Shown here: one piece after another, positions 35,334 to 46,375 of the stretch
How positions within the stretch are numbered: the stretch's first letter is position 1
Layout: each line of letters opens with the position of its first letter
From: Glebionis coronaria
Lineage: Eukaryota > Streptophyta > Magnoliopsida > Asterales > Asteraceae
DNA length: 64,000 nt
Direction of reading: 5' to 3'
NCBI GenBank assembly: GCA_025667525.1
Contig: CM046876.1
Coordinates: 571,761,469-571,825,468, forward strand
Notes under the pieces: model-generated
What the model saw: the letters and a program-made list of their open reading frames with translations, nothing else
What the model was told of the DNA's origin: nothing
Database searches by the model: none
Translations under genes and position numbers: made by a program

Positions 35334-36546
35334 GGGAAAAGTTTAATGAAGTCTCAATATTTATCAAGTCTTGATGGATCAATTCACACCGTCTATTTTA
35401 AATTGATCCAAATGCTATGATTAAACCCACATTTCATACAACTTCCTTTATTTTTCAAAAAAAAATTTAAAAAAAATAGATCCCGATCCACAACCACCTA
35501 ACTGCCGACCACCACAAAACCTCATCTCCCACCTTTTTCCGGCGACCACCACAACAAACCCACCTTCTTCCTGCGACCACGACAACAAACACACCATTTT
35601 CCGGCGAGTTCCACAACAAACCCGGTTCTCCGACGACTTTCACAACAAATCCACCATTTTTTGACAAGATCCACAAGAATCCAACAATTTCTGGCGAGTT
35701 TCATAACAAACCCAGTTCTTCATTGACTTCTACAACAAATCTATCATTTTCCGGCGACTTTCACAAGAAACCCACTTTCTGACAACCTCGTCACTGACTC
35801 ATGTATGAGTCACCGTGACTCATACATGAGTCACCAAGATGACTCATACATGAGTCACGGTGACTCATACATGAGTCACGGTGACTCATACATGAGTCAC
35901 GGTGACTCATACATGAGTCACCATGAATCTGTTACAAAAGTTATTACCTGTAATAAAAAAGATGTTGGTGATATGGTGGCGTGTGGTTAAGGTTTTCTAT
36001 TTTTACTGGGACAAAAAGGCTTCATTTGAGGGCATATACTAGGGAGGATCGCCTTGCGTGGATTTACAGGCTGTGAAAGGCATGTTCTCTCGAATGTCTA
36101 ACAGTGAATTGATGGCTCCTACAAGTGGTATTACAGTGTCCACAGAGAAGTTGAGGCAAACGGTTATTAAAGGAAGGTGTAAGTCGCCGAAAAATAGTGG
36201 GTTTGTTGTGAAAGTCGCCGGAAAACGATGGATTTGTTGTGGAAGTAGCCGGAGAAGTGGGTTTGTTGTGGAACTCGCCGGAAAATGGTGGATTCTTGTA
36301 GATCTCATCGGAAAATAGTGGATTCTTGTGGGGTGGTCGGAATCAATGGTGGTTCATAGTTGATTGATTGTACGTGTTGGTGTGTGACTGTGTGTGGTGA
36401 AGAGAAAATACACGGTTGAAGAGATGGGGGAGGAGGGTGTTTATTTTATTTTTTTTAATTTGGGACATAAGATAAAAATGTATTGGATGACTTTGTTGAA
36501 TCCATCAAGCATTTGATAAATATTGGAACTTCATTGAACTTTTCCC
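35334..36546. mobile_element. 1.2-kb TIR element carrying a palindrome array
   Basis: The left end GGGAAAAGTTTAATGAAG (35334) and the right end CTTCATTGAACTTTTCCC (ending 36546) are inverted; with AATATTTATCAA and CTTGATGGA the similarity runs about 45 bp. Inner inverted blocks rich in TCCGGCGA and CACAACAAACCC lie at 35480-35780 and 36180-36330. In between are the palindrome array and about 250 bp of unique sequence. No transposase is coded. Flanks do not give a clean duplication; Mutator-like is a guess from the terminal GGGAAAA. Confidence 0.7.
35795..35921 (+). repeat. six palindromic 21-bp units with paired TGACTCA sites
   Basis: Each unit reads TGACTCAT-AC-ATGAGTCA and is an almost perfect palindrome; the first, with GT in the centre, is perfect. 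TGACTCA/TGAGTCA is the GCN4/AP-1-type binding site of bZIP proteins, so there are 12 half-unit matches. Units three to six repeat at 21 bp, with longer spacing before unit three. The plus strand also stays open with a 7-residue repeat, MSHGDSY, which follows from the 21-bp period. Confidence 0.9.
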
Positions 36547-36574
36547 TCATTGTGAAAAAATAAGGCCTCCTTCC

Positions 36575-37026
36575 AAGGTTTTTAAAATCGGGATCTTACC
36601 TAGGATCGTTTTCGTTTTTGCAACATCGAGATCGTAAAGTAGGATCGGGATCGTAAGATCCAACTATAATGTAATTTTCTTAATAGTTTTTGCAATATTT
36701 TACAACTTCACAAATTAATAAACATCGTAAAAACAAAATTATACGAATATTTCATTAAAATATGGTCCTAAATAAATGTATAAGAAAATTTACACGTTGT
36801 TTTTTAGAATATACAAAATGGAACGCATAAATTTGTAATTTTTTGTTTGTCGTTCGAGAAAAAGTAAGATCGGATCGTAGTAGATCATAGGATCCTATGA
36901 GTAAGATCGGGATCTTATAAGATCTTAAGCATGGAAAGATCCTACGTAAGATCTGAATCGTTTTTTCTTTGCAGTATCGTAAAATTGTAAGATTCTAAGA
37001 TTAAGATCGTGATCTTGACAACCTTG
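36575..37026. mobile_element. Mutator-like MITE (AAGGTT ends)
   Basis: AAGGTTTTTAAAATCGGGAT at the left and GATCTTGACAACCTTG at the right are inverted. Flanks are CCTCCTTCC on both sides (36566-36574 and 37027-37035), a perfect 9-bp target duplication. The interior is rich in AAGATCGGGATCTT motifs. Confidence 0.85.
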
Positions 37027-37035
37027 CCTCCTTCC

Positions 37036-37600
37036 TCTATTAGCATTGTGTATAACTTAAAAATAAATACTCTATTTAATTTTGAAATCTGATAGTAGCA
37101 CGTATTCGACTAGTCCCACTTAAGTTTTTCTCATTTAAAGTGTTGATAATATTAAGAATTTATAACAAATAAATAGAGAAAGTTATTTGATTTTGGGCTT
37201 ACGTTTCATAAGCTCACTTTATGTGTCTTATTTTGAAAATTTTTTGCTTATGTAATTTCATTATGACATATAAGCTAAAAGTTTTAAAATAAACAGCAAA
37301 AATTAAACTTACGAAACACAAGCCCAAGACTAAATAAGCCATAAGCCCCAAAACAACCACCATCAACCCCACCCCGCAGCAAAAAAAAATTATACAGTAG
37401 ATTTTACATCACTGCAATCCAACTACACTAACATACGCCTTAAAGATGCCTTGTCATGGGTTGGGGCTTGGCCTGGAACTAATATTATAAGCAGAAATTA
37501 AAAGTTATGTTTTTCGGCAAATAGGCTAAAACTAAGGCTTATTATTGCAAAATTACTAAAAATGACAAAAATACAGAATTGATATATAATGAATATGAAA
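37036..37600. other. intergenic, no gene seen
   Basis: The piece 37185-37360 with GGGCTTACGTTTCATAAGC and CTAAATAAGCCATAAGCCCC is another remnant of the TAAGCC-type MITE seen at 16250. No coding sequence is seen. Confidence 0.4.
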
Positions 37601-37607
37601 AAAGTTC

Positions 37608-38202
37608 AACATATAACATTAGTTACCAATCACAATCATCCATTTTTATCATGTAACAAAAAAAATCATTTTTTAAAAATTAAATATCTCACAAACCGTT
37701 CATCGTTACGTAAAACAAAACATATCATCGCGACGAAAATTAAATCATCTATCTATCGAGGGGCACATGTATATACTTTCGGAGAACTTTTTTTTTCTTA
37801 AGTCACGTATGAGAAAATCATATATGATTCGTCATGAAACATATATGATTTTCAGAAAATTATATATGATTCATATCACGAATCATATATGATTTTCTGA
37901 AAATCATATATGATTCATATCACGAATCATATATGATTTTCTGAAAATCATATATGATTCGTGACGAATCATATATTATTCTCTCATACGTGACTTAAGA
38001 AAAAAAGTCGAAAAAAAAGTTCGTCAAAAGTATATACATGTGTCTCTCAATAGAAAGATGATTTAATTCTCGTTGTAATGGTGTATTTTTTTTCGTTTGA
38101 CGATTTACCGTTTGCGAGATATTTAATCTTTAAAAAAATAGCGAGAAGTGGATTTTTTTAAAAGTAAATGATTATTATTGGTTGAATAGGTATATACTAA
38201 TT
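37608..38202. repeat. ~595-bp foldback with palindromic core
   Basis: The left arm (37608 to about 37890) and right arm (about 37920-38202) are reverse complements with scattered mismatches. Paired landmarks are AAATTAAATATCTC and GAGATATTTAATC, ATTAAATCATCT and AGATGATTTAAT, GCACATGTATATAC and GTATATACATGTG, CTTAAGTCACGTATGAGA and CTCATACGTGACTTAAG. The core repeats AATCATATATGATT palindromes with a period of about 44 bp. No protein is coded. Confidence 0.85.
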
Positions 38203-38369
38203 TAAAGGTTTACATAGATTTTAACTCAATTAAATATTTTGGTGAGTAAATAATTTATAGTAATTCATAACCCATGGGCTAAATTTTGTAACGCTTTTTA
38301 TGGGCTGAGGCTTATAGAGGCTTATGACTAACAAGACTTTTCATAAACTCGCATGACAAACGAAACTTA

Positions 38370-39089
38370 GGGGCTCTTTCTTTTTTAAGCGCTGGTTCCA
38401 TATGCCACTTGTTTAAAAGGTTAGCTGCCAACATTTATGTTGTTTCTTTTTTCTAGTTCTAATCTTGGCAAATGACCATTTAACCCCAACAACCAAATCT
38501 TGAATCTCACGTAATTTGATCTTACTATTTTCATCAAAGTTACAATAGATTTACTAGATCTATGACAACCACTCATATATCCAAGACACAAGCATTAACC
38601 TAAATGAAGAATTCAATACCAGTATAAAACCTTACAAAGTATAAGTGGGTTTTGATGGTTACCATACAAATTTAACATAAAAAATAGAAAATTGCATGTG
38701 ATTATAACTAGACACGGATAAGAGGACGAGGAAAAAGACCTGCAACACATCCATGGGTTTGTGACCATCGTCGAAGAAAACTAAGGAGATTAAAGAAATA
38801 CGATTAGATGAATGAATGACCTTAGTTATCAGACAATTTGGATGTAAATTTGGTGGAAAATTTTATGGTGACTGAGATTCGGAGAAATTGATGATATGGA
38901 AGTGAAATAAGAAAAAGGGTAAATTGGTCTTGGTAATCCATATGAGCGTCTGGTTTAGGAGAGAGGGGTTTTTTAGAGACTACACTCAGAGGCTCATATG
39001 ATATGAGAGGAAAAAAGAAACATCAAAGATGCCATGTGGGGACCAAATCTATTAGCAACCAGCACATTAAGTTAAAAAGAAACAGGACC
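38370..39089. mobile_element. Harbinger-like element, 720 bp
   Basis: GGGGCTCTTTCTTTTTTAA at the left and TTAAAAAGAAACAGGACC at the right are inverted with a few mismatches. Both flanks are TTA (38367-38369 and 39090-39092), as expected for PIF/Harbinger elements. No transposase is coded. Confidence 0.7.
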
Positions 39090-39092
39090 TTA

Positions 39093-39623
39093 CTTTATTA
39101 GCCGACTTATTTCAAACGCTGAAGCACCCAATAAGCCCCTAGAAGCCCCGTGCCAAAAACACCATGCAGCAACCTAAAACAGATTTTAACATCACTTCAA
39201 TCTAATAACACTGGCATACACCTTAAAGATGCTTAAACCTATAATGCTCCAAGTTTGAGGGTTCATAACCAATACCATCAAGAGAATATGCACATCTAAC
39301 TACTAAAAGTGTCAGCAATCTGTTTCATAACAAAAACGAGAAAACAAGTATCTCGAAGTACCAAAAATTAATCAGTCTCCATATGTCCCAAAATCCCTAA
39401 AACACACTATAAAAAGAGAAAATAAATTAGAAAAAACAAGAAAAGATTCGACGCCTATAAGTAGAAAACACAGACTGACCACAAATACAGAGATAGAGAA
39501 ACATAAGAAATTTACACTTCTGAGATGTTTTAAGATACATAGACATTTCCATTGTTCTCATATGCTTATGCCATTCTAAAAGTGCTGAAAAGATGACGCA
39601 GGAGAATGGCGAGAAAGGGCGAC
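39093..39623. other. intergenic, 3' side of the RGG pseudogene
   Basis: No other gene is seen. It probably includes the former 3' untranslated region of the pseudogene on the minus strand. Confidence 0.4.
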
Positions 39624-42146
39624 TCACTTGCCACCCAACGTACGAAAGTGACCCCGGGTCTTCAACTTTTGGGCTTCAGCAGCATAGCTTGAATCACCAC
39701 CTTGATTGTAACATCCACTACCACCTCCGCCTCTAGCGCTACCACGTCCGCACCCACGACCACCTGAATTGTATTGTTTTCCCCCGGCAGCAAGTTCTAA
39801 AAACTCGTTGATGCTGAGTGACTGCGAAAACACACACACGAAGTACAGAATGTAATTTTGACCTATTTACTCAAAAATGGTCCAACTTTAGTCATGTTAT
39901 ATACTTATGAATCCCCCCTAATGGGTCGAAAGAATAAGTTAAGCACACCAGCAAAGAAACGTGTCAAAAAGGCCATTATCTAACTCACCCTGTTAGAAAA
40001 GTAGCTTGTTGCTGTAACATGTTTTTAGGAAACCACGGGCAACACATTAACTAATAATCAAAAATATGGACAAGAGAGTGCTCCGGGTGACCAAAATAAC
40101 AACAAAAGATGTCATCTTATTGTAAATATTACGCCTCTTGTTACACACTTACACCCCTTACCGTCACAACATATCAAGACTGTAAAATAAAAAGTATTAC
40201 CTTCTTAACTCTCTCTTCTTTCTCAGTAATCTCTTTACGCTTATCCTTGTCGGACCCCTACTTAATGAGATCAAACAAACAGGTAAATAAATTCAAAAAG
40301 GTGACATGCCTTGATCCTTCAAAATTAATTTATTATTTTTTTGCAAAATACAAGTTTAAATAAGTACTGAACAAAAAAAACTATAAGCAATCGTCATCAA
40401 TTTTTAGCGAAGATCCCATCATTGGTCTTCTTGCTGAAGAGTGGTTGCATGGAAGCGAGATGTTTGTCAACTTCCACCTTCCTTTCCTCAGTCTTGAGAG
40501 ACTATAGAGCTTTCCTCTCTTGAAGAACCTTTTGATAATGATACTCTTCGAGAGTTCGAGTCATTTCCTGAATAAAAAGTGCAAGTAAACATTGGTCAGA
40601 GAAGCAGATTGTATTGTACATGCCATCGTAGAAGAAGTTATCAAGACACGTTTATCCAAGTTGGCAACTTTAGACCAACTATCTAAAAATGGGTTGATTT
40701 AAATTTAAATCGTTTGATCACTAACATGGATAGAAATCACGGTGTAAACTCAGCGAATGATGAAATGGTACAAAACTCGAGGATAGGTGTCACTTTATTC
40801 CAAAGAACAAGATTATGATTTTGCTACCATTTTATGTAATTATGTTTGATTCCTTAATTGTTTATAGAATGCAAAAAATAAACGACAAAACAATGGGACG
40901 TTATCAACCTAACCCAAGCAAAACGAATTGAACCATTGTTCAAAAAAAAAAAAAAAAAAAATTGAACCAAAACCATACTAAAAATACTTGTACAAATTCA
41001 TTGACCGACCCGCCCATGATGGAGATTGGTGGAACAATTAGTTATATAGCAAAAGATTTCAGCTGTAGATTTTGTAGAATTTTTATTTCCAACAATGGAT
41101 TTCCATACTGAAGTTTTACGCTTGTTTTTATGCCCTTAAGTGAACAAAAAACATTTTTAACCACAACAGAACTTCATAAGAACTAAAGCTAATCACCTCA
41201 GGTTATTCTCCTTTTTCTCATATGTTTTCTCTTCCTCCTTCACTGGAATATCCAAATCCAAAGTTTTCTCCCCTTCAATAACCACCTCGATCTCCCTGTG
41301 AAAATAAAAGTAAACATTATTAACACAACGATATATGTTACATATAAAGGTTGCAATTTCGACCCATGGTAAATGGCAAAATTTGCCTTACAGGCCAAAT
41401 GGGTGAGATAACATGAATTTAGTAATACAAAAACGATTTGAACTTTTAAACATGTTTGTCACGAGTAACTTAAGTGTGATCGCGATATATACAATTATTG
41501 TAAATTTATACGGAGTAGTTTCTGTGTCATATTAAAAGCAATAATTTACTCTAAAGATCATGGCATTACCCGTTACCCAACCCACAGATAAAATAAACGG
41601 TCAGAAACCATACTGGACAATTTCATCAGTCTGCGTTCCCCAGTTCCCACAACCGGCTCCCTCACGTTTGATTTCATTCCTATACAAGGAGATAAGACGT
41701 GACTAAAACCATAGATATAAAAAAAACCCTAATGGTACAAAGATAGCAAAGAATATATCAAATGGGTCATAAATATTAGGAAAAAACATTACCCACGCCC
41801 AGTCCCACTACGACATTCATAGTTTCGACGAGGAAGCCGATCTCCCTCCTCCACATCTCCATTAATAAATTCCCCACGACGACCACCACAAGGACCACCA
41901 TAACCACCACATCTCTCATAATCTTTCCCAGTTGATCACCAGATGATCCTCGGTTACCATATGAATTATCGTTGTTGCCTGAGTCCCTATTGAACCCACC
42001 ACCTCCACCACGACCACGACCGCGGCCAACACCCCGTCCTCCACGTGCACCTTCATTCCTAGCCCCCGCTAAAAAACAATGCATAAGTGAATAGAAAAAA
42101 GAAACAAATAGCACATGAAGAATTATCAAGATTACATAGTTCCCAG

Positions 42147-43571
42147 TGTTGGGTTAATCGTTTATAAGTCGGTTCACGTATGCATGGCTCGAACACTTCT
42201 AGTTTAATAAGTCTGCATTTTCTGTGTTTTAGTTAATAGAATACTAGTTTGAACTAGTATTTCTTTGACCAAATATCCTAAGTTTGTGAGGAGAGTGGGT
42301 CATGTTTTACCAAGTATTTAGGAGATGATGCCCACGTTTATGTTTTGTTTAGCTTATAAATAGGTGTAGGTTTCATACTATATGTAATCAGATTTCCCTT
42401 TATTTATTTACAAACGTTTGAAAACCAATCTTGCTGTTTTGATTGGCGTTAGTGTGTGGTGCGTGTCCGGGTTTAAAGGGACTGATTCCATCATTTGGTA
42501 TCAGAGCGGAGTTCGATCAAACGGCGGGTTTGAGAGTCGGTTCAAGAAAAGGGTATAGCCTTTGGCTGCAGGGCAGAAGCCGAAAGGGGCTGTTTGAAAC
42601 CCCATGCAATCAAGAGTAGAAAGAAAGAAAGTGAACCAACGCCGTTGAGAAGACCGTGAGACCGAGACAGGATATGTCAAGACCGAGACCGAGGCAACCA
42701 TGACCGAGACCGTGACCGCGGGTTGCTCGAGAAAGATAAGGAAGACCGAGTTTCAACAGCAATGACCGAATGATACTGTTGATCAAAGACCGAAAGGCCG
42801 AAGACCGAAATGCCGAAGACGAAAGGCCGAAGACCGAAAGGCCGAAGACCGAAAGGCCGAAGACCGAAAGACCGAAGACCGAAAAGACCGAGGAGCTGCA
42901 AAAGACCGGGCAGAACCTAGACCGACAGCAGGTGACATGAGACCGAAGGCTCACTTGAGAAAGACTAGACCGAAGACCGAAGAGATAACCGTGAACGGCA
43001 GGTTGTCTAGACCGAAACTTTAATAGCCGAAGACCGAACTGTTGAATCAATTGACCGAAGATTCACAGAGACCGAAGGAAGTTGATCATGTATGGTGATC
43101 ACAAGAAAGAAAGATATCAAGGACTGTTTTCTTGAAAGTAGAAAAGTAGTAAGAAGCAGATGGTTTGAAAGAAGGTGTTCAAGACGTGACCGAGGTGACG
43201 TGAACAACCGATTAAGGGGGTGATTGTTGGGTTAATCGTTTATAAGTCGGTTCACGTATGCATGGCTCGAACACTTCTAGTTTAATAAGTCTGCATTTTC
43301 TGTGTTTTAGTTAATAGAATACTAGTTTGAACTAGTATTTCTTTGACCAAATATCCTAAGTTTGTGAGGAGAGTGGGTCATGTTTTACCAAGTCTTTAGG
43401 AGATAATGCCCACGTTTATGTTTTGTTTAGCTTATAAATAGGTGTAGGTTTCATACTATATGTAATCAGATTTCCCTTTATTTATTTACAAACGTTTGAA
43501 AACCAATCTTGCTGTTTTGATTGGCGTTAGTGTGTGGTGCGTGTCCGGGTTTAAAGGGACTGATTCCATCA
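42147..43571 (+). mobile_element. young non-autonomous LTR retrotransposon
   Basis: LTRs 42147-42493 and 43225-43571 are each 347 bp, start TGTTGGGTTAATC, end CCATCA, and differ at only about two positions. A 5-bp target duplication CCCAG flanks the element (42142-42146 and 43572-43576). The primer-binding site TGGTATCAGAGC (42496-42507) matches initiator methionine tRNA, and AAGGGGGTGA (about 43214-43223) is the polypurine tract. The LTR has a TATAAATAGG promoter motif. The 731-bp interior codes for no gag or pol. It contains GACCGAGACCG-rich sequence and a degenerate GACCGAAAGGCCGAA repeat (about 42790-42880). Confidence 0.95.
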
Positions 43572-43576
43572 CCCAG

Positions 43577-44049
43577 TTCTAGCATCGTAGATAAAAAGTA
43601 GGATGAATAACAAGACAAATAATCAAGGTCAACAGCTCATTCCCCAAAGGTAAAATCTTTCATAAACCTCTAATTCCATTTAAAAAAAATATAGTATTTG
43701 GCATCTCAACTTCTTGAAACTAACAGCTTGCTAATCTACTAATATCACAATTTGTTTAAAAAAAATATCAAACGTCAATCTATCACAAATTTATCTCAGA
43801 TATCCAACGCATTACGACATTCATGTGATTTGCATCACAACACAGAACATAACATAGCTATTTACGACATTCACTTCAACACTTATATAAATTAAAAACC
43901 AATTTTCAACATTGTATAGGCGTATATTAGCATCCTTATCCTTATCCTTATCCATATATAAAGTTGGTTAGTACTTACTACTTAGTACTATCCATCTTAA
44001 AGAACAGTTATTATTACTAATAATAGGAAGAACAACAGCAATAAACTTA
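43577..44049 (-). other. former intron of the RGG pseudogene
   Basis: AT-rich sequence between the LTR element and the 44050-44165 exon remnant, ending at a GTAAGT donor on the minus strand (about 44049). A TATCCTTATCC short repeat lies at about 43932-43952. Confidence 0.5.
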
Positions 44050-45145
44050 CAAAAAAGGTGAAACAGCTTCCGGCTTGAGCTGGAAGAAGCGGCTTGGAAG
44101 GAAGCTTAGCAGGCTAAGCCTCGGTTTGATGCTTAGCGACAGGTGCAGCAGCAATCTTCTACACGAGAACTGAAGGATGTCGTCGTATCATCATCTCATT
44201 AGTCTTTCTCTCCATAACCACAATATTAATATATTGTAAGTTTTAACTTGAAAAGTCAACTTTGTCTCTCTCTCTTACAAGTTTTTTACTCTCTTCCCCA
44301 AGATTCCAACCAACCTCCTCTCACACACTTCTCCCTCTAAATATTTGGCCAACCTATCACGCACCGACAAACATTTATTATAGATCTGTTTCATATATTT
44401 CTTTTGCCTCCGAACACCTTATCACCAGAAAAAACCACAACAAATCACCACCGTCTTCTGTCATCTCTCTCCACAATCTTCTGCCATGTCGTCGAGAACC
44501 ATAGATTCACTTCTGATGGGTAAGTCCATGTCACCTTAATAACCACGCTTTTTAGATTATTTGGGTTGACCTTTAATTTTTTAAGATTTGGTGTTGGATC
44601 CACTGTGGTGTCACCGCAACCAGTCAAGAGCAAGATGATTGGAGCGATTTGGTGTTGATCAACTGTAATTACATAGCCGAAAAGGTGATTTGGGTCATTT
44701 TCAAATGTATTGGTCTTTTACTGAGTTTTACCTTATAAGATAAGATTTATAGCAAAATATCCAAATACTGCAAGTTAACTCACATCAACAGACACAAACA
44801 GAGAAAATGGAACCAGATACTTCTTCATTTACACTAGAATGTCAACAAAATATACCCGAACAGTACGTTCTTCCTCCTGTACAACGACCAAACATGAGCC
44901 TCCCTGATCACCTTCCTACCAGCCTACCCCTCATTGACCTTTCCATGATCAACCCATCCGGCACACAGATCCCAAGTAATTGATGAAGTACATGCTGCCT
45001 GCGAGCAACTTGGCTTTTTTCAGGTATCTGTTTATGCAAAAACGAGCATAATACATCTATATATAACATGACTTTATTGGCTTTGTTTACATGCATTTTC
45101 CAGGCTCTATATAAGTCAAATTTTCACTTTTCACGATACCAAAAA

Positions 45146-45415
45146 TGGACTAAGTCACAGAATAGCAACAAACTTTCTTCATTATTTTGTCTTGGTATAT
45201 GAACTTGAAAAAACATGTACAATAGCTGAATAGCATATACCAATGAACTTTCATAAGAGTTCCAATCTGCACATTTTGATGACGTGTCATACCCCTGACA
45301 CATCATCAAATGTGGAAAACTTACGAAAGTTCGTTGCTATTACACATCTTTTTATATTTCATGTACCTAAACGAAACAATAAAGAAAGTTCGTAGCTATT
45401 CTATGGCTAACTCCC
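45146..45415. mobile_element. Mutator-like MITE in intron 1 of the dioxygenase pseudogene
   Basis: A 270-bp insert has inverted ends containing AGTCACAGAATAGCAACAAA and, inverted, AGTTCGTAGCTATTCTATGG. It is bounded by a perfect 9-bp duplication TACCAAAAA (45137-45145 and 45416-45424). The intact duplicate shows the empty site at about 30727-30737. Inside is a further imperfect hairpin around GACGTGTCATA and TGACACATCATC. Confidence 0.93.
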
Positions 45416-46111
45416 TACCAAAAAAGGTAATGAAAACCATTTCAGCCAATGACTCATGAGGAACTCGATTTACATATTTTTTTGCATAAAATGTATATTG
45501 CGAAGATAACGGTTTCCATCCTAGATATAGTGCATGTGTGCATTTATCTTTGACATTTTATTTTGGTCAGAAAAAAATTAACATGTGTATTTGAAGGTAA
45601 TAAATCATGGGATTCCTACTTCAGTCATGAAAGATGCACTAGACTCTGCTGAAGAGTTCTTTAACTTGCCAAGTGAAGTTAAGATGTGTTTTGCTTCAGC
45701 TGATGTTCACGAGCCAGTGAGATATGGAACTAGTATGAATCATGGGAAGGATAAGCAGAGAGACTTCCTCAAGCTTTATGCTAATCCGATATCAGAATGG
45801 ATACATTTATGGCCATCGAATCCTCCAAGTTACAAGTAACTAAACTTACCAAGTACTTTAATTCTTTTTCATACAAGCCGATAGGCCCGATATATTCAAA
45901 AAGGAGCTTGCATGGGTCCATGAGATATGGCTACATTTTATTATTCAGAAGACAACGTCATGAAATGTTACTTCACAATGTATGTGGCAACATTTATGCT
46001 TTGTTACCGAGTTTCATATTGAAAACGAAGGGAAGGAAACGGTTGGAAACTAAAAAACTTTTCTTCCTAAACGTTGACTATTTTGAGAGAAAGAAAGGAT
46101 AGTCCATAACT

Positions 46112-46375
46112 CCGATAAATATAACTAAGGCTTAGCATAATAGACCACGGAACGTACCGGACCGAGTATATTTCGGTCCATCCTGTCTCTTATATTCGAT
46201 CTCTGATCCGGTTCGGTTTTGAGCAAAACCGGCTATTATGCTTTGTTGAATCGACCCGGACATGGACCGAACATTTCGGTCCGGTCTTCAGTACCGTGTT
46301 ATGAGCCAAATCAGTTTACGGTCGGTCCGGTCTTGGTCGGTCCGGTAAGGTTTTCGGACGTTGATCACCCCTATT
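46112..46375. mobile_element. GGTCCGGT-rich insert in intron 2 of the pseudogene
   Basis: About 260 bp are absent from the matching intron of the intact copy (about 31413-31420). The insert is rich in GGTCCGGTC, CGGACCGA and ACCGGACC motifs on both sides, so it can fold on itself. Exact ends and target duplication are unclear; a non-autonomous DNA transposon is likely. Related motifs occur at about 34760-34860. Confidence 0.65.

Larger units (their letters stand above)
39624..44165 (-). pseudogene. pseudogene of an RGG-repeat RNA-binding protein (RGGA / HABP4-SERBP1 family)
   Basis: Exon-like pieces follow in the family's order on the minus strand. 44165-44050 has PAKLPSKPLLPAQA after an in-frame TAG. 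42068-41793 has GARNEGARGGRGVGRGRGRG and, after a frameshift, GGRRGEFINGDVEEGDRLPR. About 41680-41611 has NEIKREGAG and GNWGTQTDEIVQ. About 41295-41197 is acidic. 40567-40400 has MTRTLEEYHYQKVLQERKAL followed by TAG. About 40262-40201 has DKDKRKEITEKEERVKK. 39821-39624 has SLSINEFLELAAGG, Gly-rich repeats and the C-terminal GHFRTLGGK. Several GT and AG sites persist, so it descends from a genomic copy, not a retrocopy. The N-terminus is not found. The family binds RNA and ribosomes; this copy has at least two stops and one frameshift. An LTR element sits in its first remaining intron. Confidence 0.85.

Noticed and set aside
42610..43050. 146-codon minus-strand frame with repeated FGLSV
   Set aside because: It is the antisense of the GACCGA repeats inside an LTR element, so it is a repeat artefact.
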